Below are positions 30,917 to 32,871 of a DNA stretch of 32,871 nt, in pieces. The stretch is from positions 1 through 32,871 of the forward strand of contig CALCDS010000320.1 in the NCBI GenBank assembly GCA_937900065.1, in the 5' to 3' direction. The DNA is from an uncultured Clostridiaceae bacterium (GTDB taxonomy: Bacteria > Bacillota > Clostridia > Clostridiales > Oxobacteraceae). Made by a program: the position numbers and the translations under genes. The notes below the pieces were generated by a model, which had not been told where the DNA came from, did not search any database, and saw nothing but the letters and a program-made list of their open reading frames with translations. Positions within the stretch are counted from its first letter, which is position 1. Each line of letters starts with the position of its first letter.

Positions 30917-30957
30917 TAGGACCACGGCTTGTGATTTTAGCGCCGTGGTCCTATTGT
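30917..30957 (+). terminator. Second, GC-rich terminator hairpin after mrdA
   Basis: TAGGACCACGGC / GCCGTGGTCCTA, a perfect 12-bp stem with a 13-nt loop, followed by TTGTTTTAAA. With the first hairpin it gives tandem terminators separating mre-mrdA from minCDE. Confidence 0.85.
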
Positions 30958-31038
30958 TTTAAAAAATTATATATGTTTGCAGGAATTATTGTTTTTTTGA
31001 AGAAATTTAATACTTAAGGTAGCAATGGAGGTATCAAG

Positions 31039-31662
31039 ATGGAAAGCGGTAATATTTTGTTTAAAGGTACAAAAGATGGCGTCATAGTCATGGTCAGAGG
31101 AAACAGCGACTACCTATCTGTTGAACAGGCTTTAAAGGATAAATTGCACAAAGCAGGGAATTTTTTTAAGGGCAGTAAGCTGTATATAGATTTTTCCCAT
31201 GCTGATATCGATGAAGAACAGCAGTCTATTATTAAAAATCAGATAATGAAGGATTATTGTGTTGCTATTAAGGATATAGATGCCGGGAAAAATAAGATGT
31301 TCACCGGTACTTATGAAGGAAGAACCAGATTTATAAAAGGCACGGTACGTTCGGGACAGAACATAGAATTTTGGGGCAATATTGTAATAATAGGTGATGT
31401 AAATGCCGGCAGCCAGGTAGTGGCGGGCGGCAATATTATTGTATTGGGTGCACTCAGAGGAATGGTACATGCAGGGGCTTCAGGAAATGAAAAGGGAATC
31501 ATAGCTGCTTATTCCCTGCAGCCTACGCAGCTTAGAATTGCAGGCATTATTTCGAGGGCTCCGGATGGTGAAAATGTAAAGCCTAAATGTCCTGAACTTG
31601 CCAGAGTCAAGGACAAACGTATCATTATAGAGCCCTATGTGCCGGATAAATTCTATGATTGA
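31039..31662 (+). CDS. minC: Septum site-determining protein MinC
   Basis: MinC inhibits FtsZ polymerisation away from midcell when brought to the membrane by MinD. The 207-residue protein has an N-terminal FtsZ-binding domain (about 1-100; ILFKGTKDGVIVMV, KLYIDFSHADI) and a C-terminal right-handed beta-helix domain with the typical Gly-rich turns TVRSGQNIEFWGNIVIIGDVNAGSQVVAGGNIIVLGALRGMVHAGA, which dimerises and binds MinD. The start has AATGGAGGT about 8 nt upstream. minD begins 13 nt after the stop. The spacer 30958-31038 is expected to hold the minC promoter, but I see no convincing -35/-10 pair. Confidence 0.95.
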   Translation: MESGNILFKGTKDGVIVMVRGNSDYLSVEQALKDKLHKAGNFFKGSKLYIDFSHADIDEEQQSIIKNQIMKDYCVAIKDIDAGKNKMFTGTYEGRTRFIKGTVRSGQNIEFWGNIVIIGDVNAGSQVVAGGNIIVLGALRGMVHAGASGNEKGIIAAYSLQPTQLRIAGIISRAPDGENVKPKCPELARVKDKRIIIEPYVPDKFYD

Positions 31663-31675
31663 TTGGAGGATAAAT

Positions 31676-32476
31676 ATGGGTGTTGCATATGTAATAACCT
31701 CGGGAAAAGGTGGAGTTGGGAAAACTACTACTACAGCAAATTTAGGAACGTCTCTCGCACTGCTGGGAAAAAGAGTGGCTGTTGTAGATGCGGATACAGG
31801 TCTTAGGAATCTGGATGTCGTGATGGGATTAGAGAACAGGATAGTTTATGACCTTGTTGATGTTGTAGATGGTCTATGCAGGTTGAAACAGGCATTGATA
31901 CGGGATAAAAGGTTTGAAGGTCTGTATCTTTTGCCTACGGCGCAGACCAAAGAAAAAACATCGGTAAGGCCGGAACAGATGCAGAAGATATGCGATGAAT
32001 TGAAACAGGAATTTGACTTTGTGCTTATAGATTGTCCGGCAGGAATTGAAAGAGGATTTGAAAATGCGGTCGCAGGAGCGGACAAGGCAATTGTTGTAAC
32101 AGTTCCTGAAGTATCGGCAGTCAGGGATGCCGACAGGATCATAGGCAAACTTGAAGCAAGGGGGCTGACTGACCATCAGCTGATTATCAACCGGCTTAAG
32201 GCGGATATGGCTAAACGTGGCGATATGCTAAACATTGATGACATGATAGATATATTGTCTATAAAGCTTTTAGGCGTCATACCGGATGATGAAAAAATAA
32301 TAGTATCCACGAACAGGGGCGAGCCTGTGGTGACCGACCAGGAATCGCTTGCAGGAAAAGCATACAGGAACATAGCCAGACGTTTGACAGGAGAAAAAGT
32401 GCCATTCCTGAATATTGAGGATGAAGAAAATCACGGATTCCTAAAGGGATTCTTTAAAAAATTATTTAGAAAATAG
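31676..32476 (+). CDS. minD: Septum site-determining ATPase MinD
   Basis: MinD is a ParA-type ATPase that binds the membrane in its ATP form and recruits MinC, with MinE stimulating release. The deviant Walker A motif SGKGGVGKTTTTANLG lies at residues 9-24, switch I region VVDADTGLRNLDVVMGLENRIVYDLVDVV follows, and switch II FVLIDCPAGIERGFENAV is near residue 115. The C-terminal amphipathic membrane-targeting helix GFLKGFFKKLFRK is clear. I choose ATG 31676, with GGAGG 6 nt upstream; the frame is open into minC (ATG 31637), which would add residues with no family match. The 266-residue length is normal. Confidence 0.97.
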   Translation: MGVAYVITSGKGGVGKTTTTANLGTSLALLGKRVAVVDADTGLRNLDVVMGLENRIVYDLVDVVDGLCRLKQALIRDKRFEGLYLLPTAQTKEKTSVRPEQMQKICDELKQEFDFVLIDCPAGIERGFENAVAGADKAIVVTVPEVSAVRDADRIIGKLEARGLTDHQLIINRLKADMAKRGDMLNIDDMIDILSIKLLGVIPDDEKIIVSTNRGEPVVTDQESLAGKAYRNIARRLTGEKVPFLNIEDEENHGFLKGFFKKLFRK

Positions 32477-32487
32477 GGGGGAGGTTG

Positions 32488-32772
32488 GTGATAGATATGC
32501 TTAAGGCATTTAGTAAATACGGCAATGCAAGCAAGGATGTTGCAAAGGAAAGGCTAAAATTGATTTTGATACATGATAGAACAAATATACCCCCTCAGTT
32601 TTTGAATATGGTAAAGGGTGATCTTATAAAAGTGATATCCGATTATGCTGAAATCGATGAGGACGGCATAGAAATTACTATAAATACCGGTGAAGGAAGA
32701 GGAAGAAACAGCAATATTTCTTCACTTGTGGCAAGCATTCCGATTAAAAAGGTAAAAAATATGGGAAGATGA
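32488..32772 (+). CDS. minE: Cell division topological specificity factor MinE
   Basis: MinE stimulates the MinD ATPase and gives the Min system its spatial pattern. The 94-residue protein has a short N-terminal amphipathic helix (MLKAFSKYG), the MinD-binding helix KDVAKERLKLILIHDRTNIPPQFLNMVKGDLIKVISDY, with the conserved Arg-Leu, and a C-terminal dimerisation domain ending SLVASIPIKKVKNMG. A run of Gs (32476-32481) and GAGG precede the start. GTG 32488 is favoured by spacing; TTG 32485 and ATG 32497 are also possible. It follows minD by about 11 nt and completes minCDE. A MinE-type rather than DivIVA-only Min system is therefore encoded. Confidence 0.92.
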   Translation: MIDMLKAFSKYGNASKDVAKERLKLILIHDRTNIPPQFLNMVKGDLIKVISDYAEIDEDGIEITINTGEGRGRNSNISSLVASIPIKKVKNMGR

Positions 32773-32830
32773 TGCAATTTCGTAATACATATTTTTGAAC
32801 GGGTTATGATTTTGGCTTTGTTTTGCATAC

Positions 32831-32871
32831 AAAATATGCCGCAATCGTTATGATTGCGGCATATTTTATGC
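32831..32871 (+). terminator. Terminator after minE
   Basis: Perfect 16-bp stem AAAATATGCCGCAATC / GATTGCGGCATATTTT with a 5-nt loop; the right arm ends in the T run. It lies about 60 nt after the minE stop, at the window end, so the Min operon ends here. Confidence 0.88.

Overview
The window looks like a chromosomal segment of an anaerobic, A+T-rich Firmicute of the class Clostridia. Evidence: Ile is mostly ATA and Arg mostly AGA/AGG; ribosome binding sites are strong AGGAGG-like; TTG starts are common; the cobalamin pathway is the anaerobic (cobalt-early) type; and the gene order maf-radC-mreBCD-PBP2-minCDE is the clostridial one. No genus can be named from the sequence alone.

Region 1 (1-15159) is one tightly packed plus-strand operon for adenosylcobalamin synthesis: cobN (5' end outside the window), cbiK, cobA, cbiP, cbiB, cobD, pduX, cbiA, cbiC, cbiD, cbiE, cbiT, cbiL, cbiF, cbiG, cbiH, cbiJ. 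Many genes overlap by 4-20 nt and are probably translationally coupled. Together they take sirohydrochlorin through cobalt insertion, ring methylation, contraction, amidation and adenosylation to adenosylcobinamide phosphate, including the aminopropanol-phosphate arm (PduX, CobD, CbiB). The nucleotide-loop genes (cobU, cobS, cobT, cobC), cobalt transport and any B12 riboswitch are not in the window. The operon ends at a hairpin shared with a convergent tRNA-Leu(CAA) gene.

Region 2 (about 15310-21056) holds an ECF sigma factor with its membrane anti-sigma factor, then polA, coaE and a membrane-anchored lytic transglycosylase. Region 3 (21057-23905) is looser: a GNAT acetyltransferase, a secreted NlpC/P60 peptidase with a long leader that can hide its ribosome binding site, and a membrane SPOR-domain protein, separated by terminators and AT-rich spacers.

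Region 4 (23990-32871) is the cell-shape and division-site cluster: DUF4321 protein, maf, radC, mreB, mreC, mreD, PBP2 (mrdA), then minC, minD, minE after two tandem terminator-like hairpins. Between mreD and mrdA lies a roughly 200-bp block of three consecutive inverted repeats. Part of it (19 nt exact) recurs after the transglycosylase gene 7.3 kb upstream. This block is the least explained structure in the window; I could not assign it to a known riboswitch, insertion sequence or MITE family. The rest is mostly well-conserved housekeeping and pathway genes.
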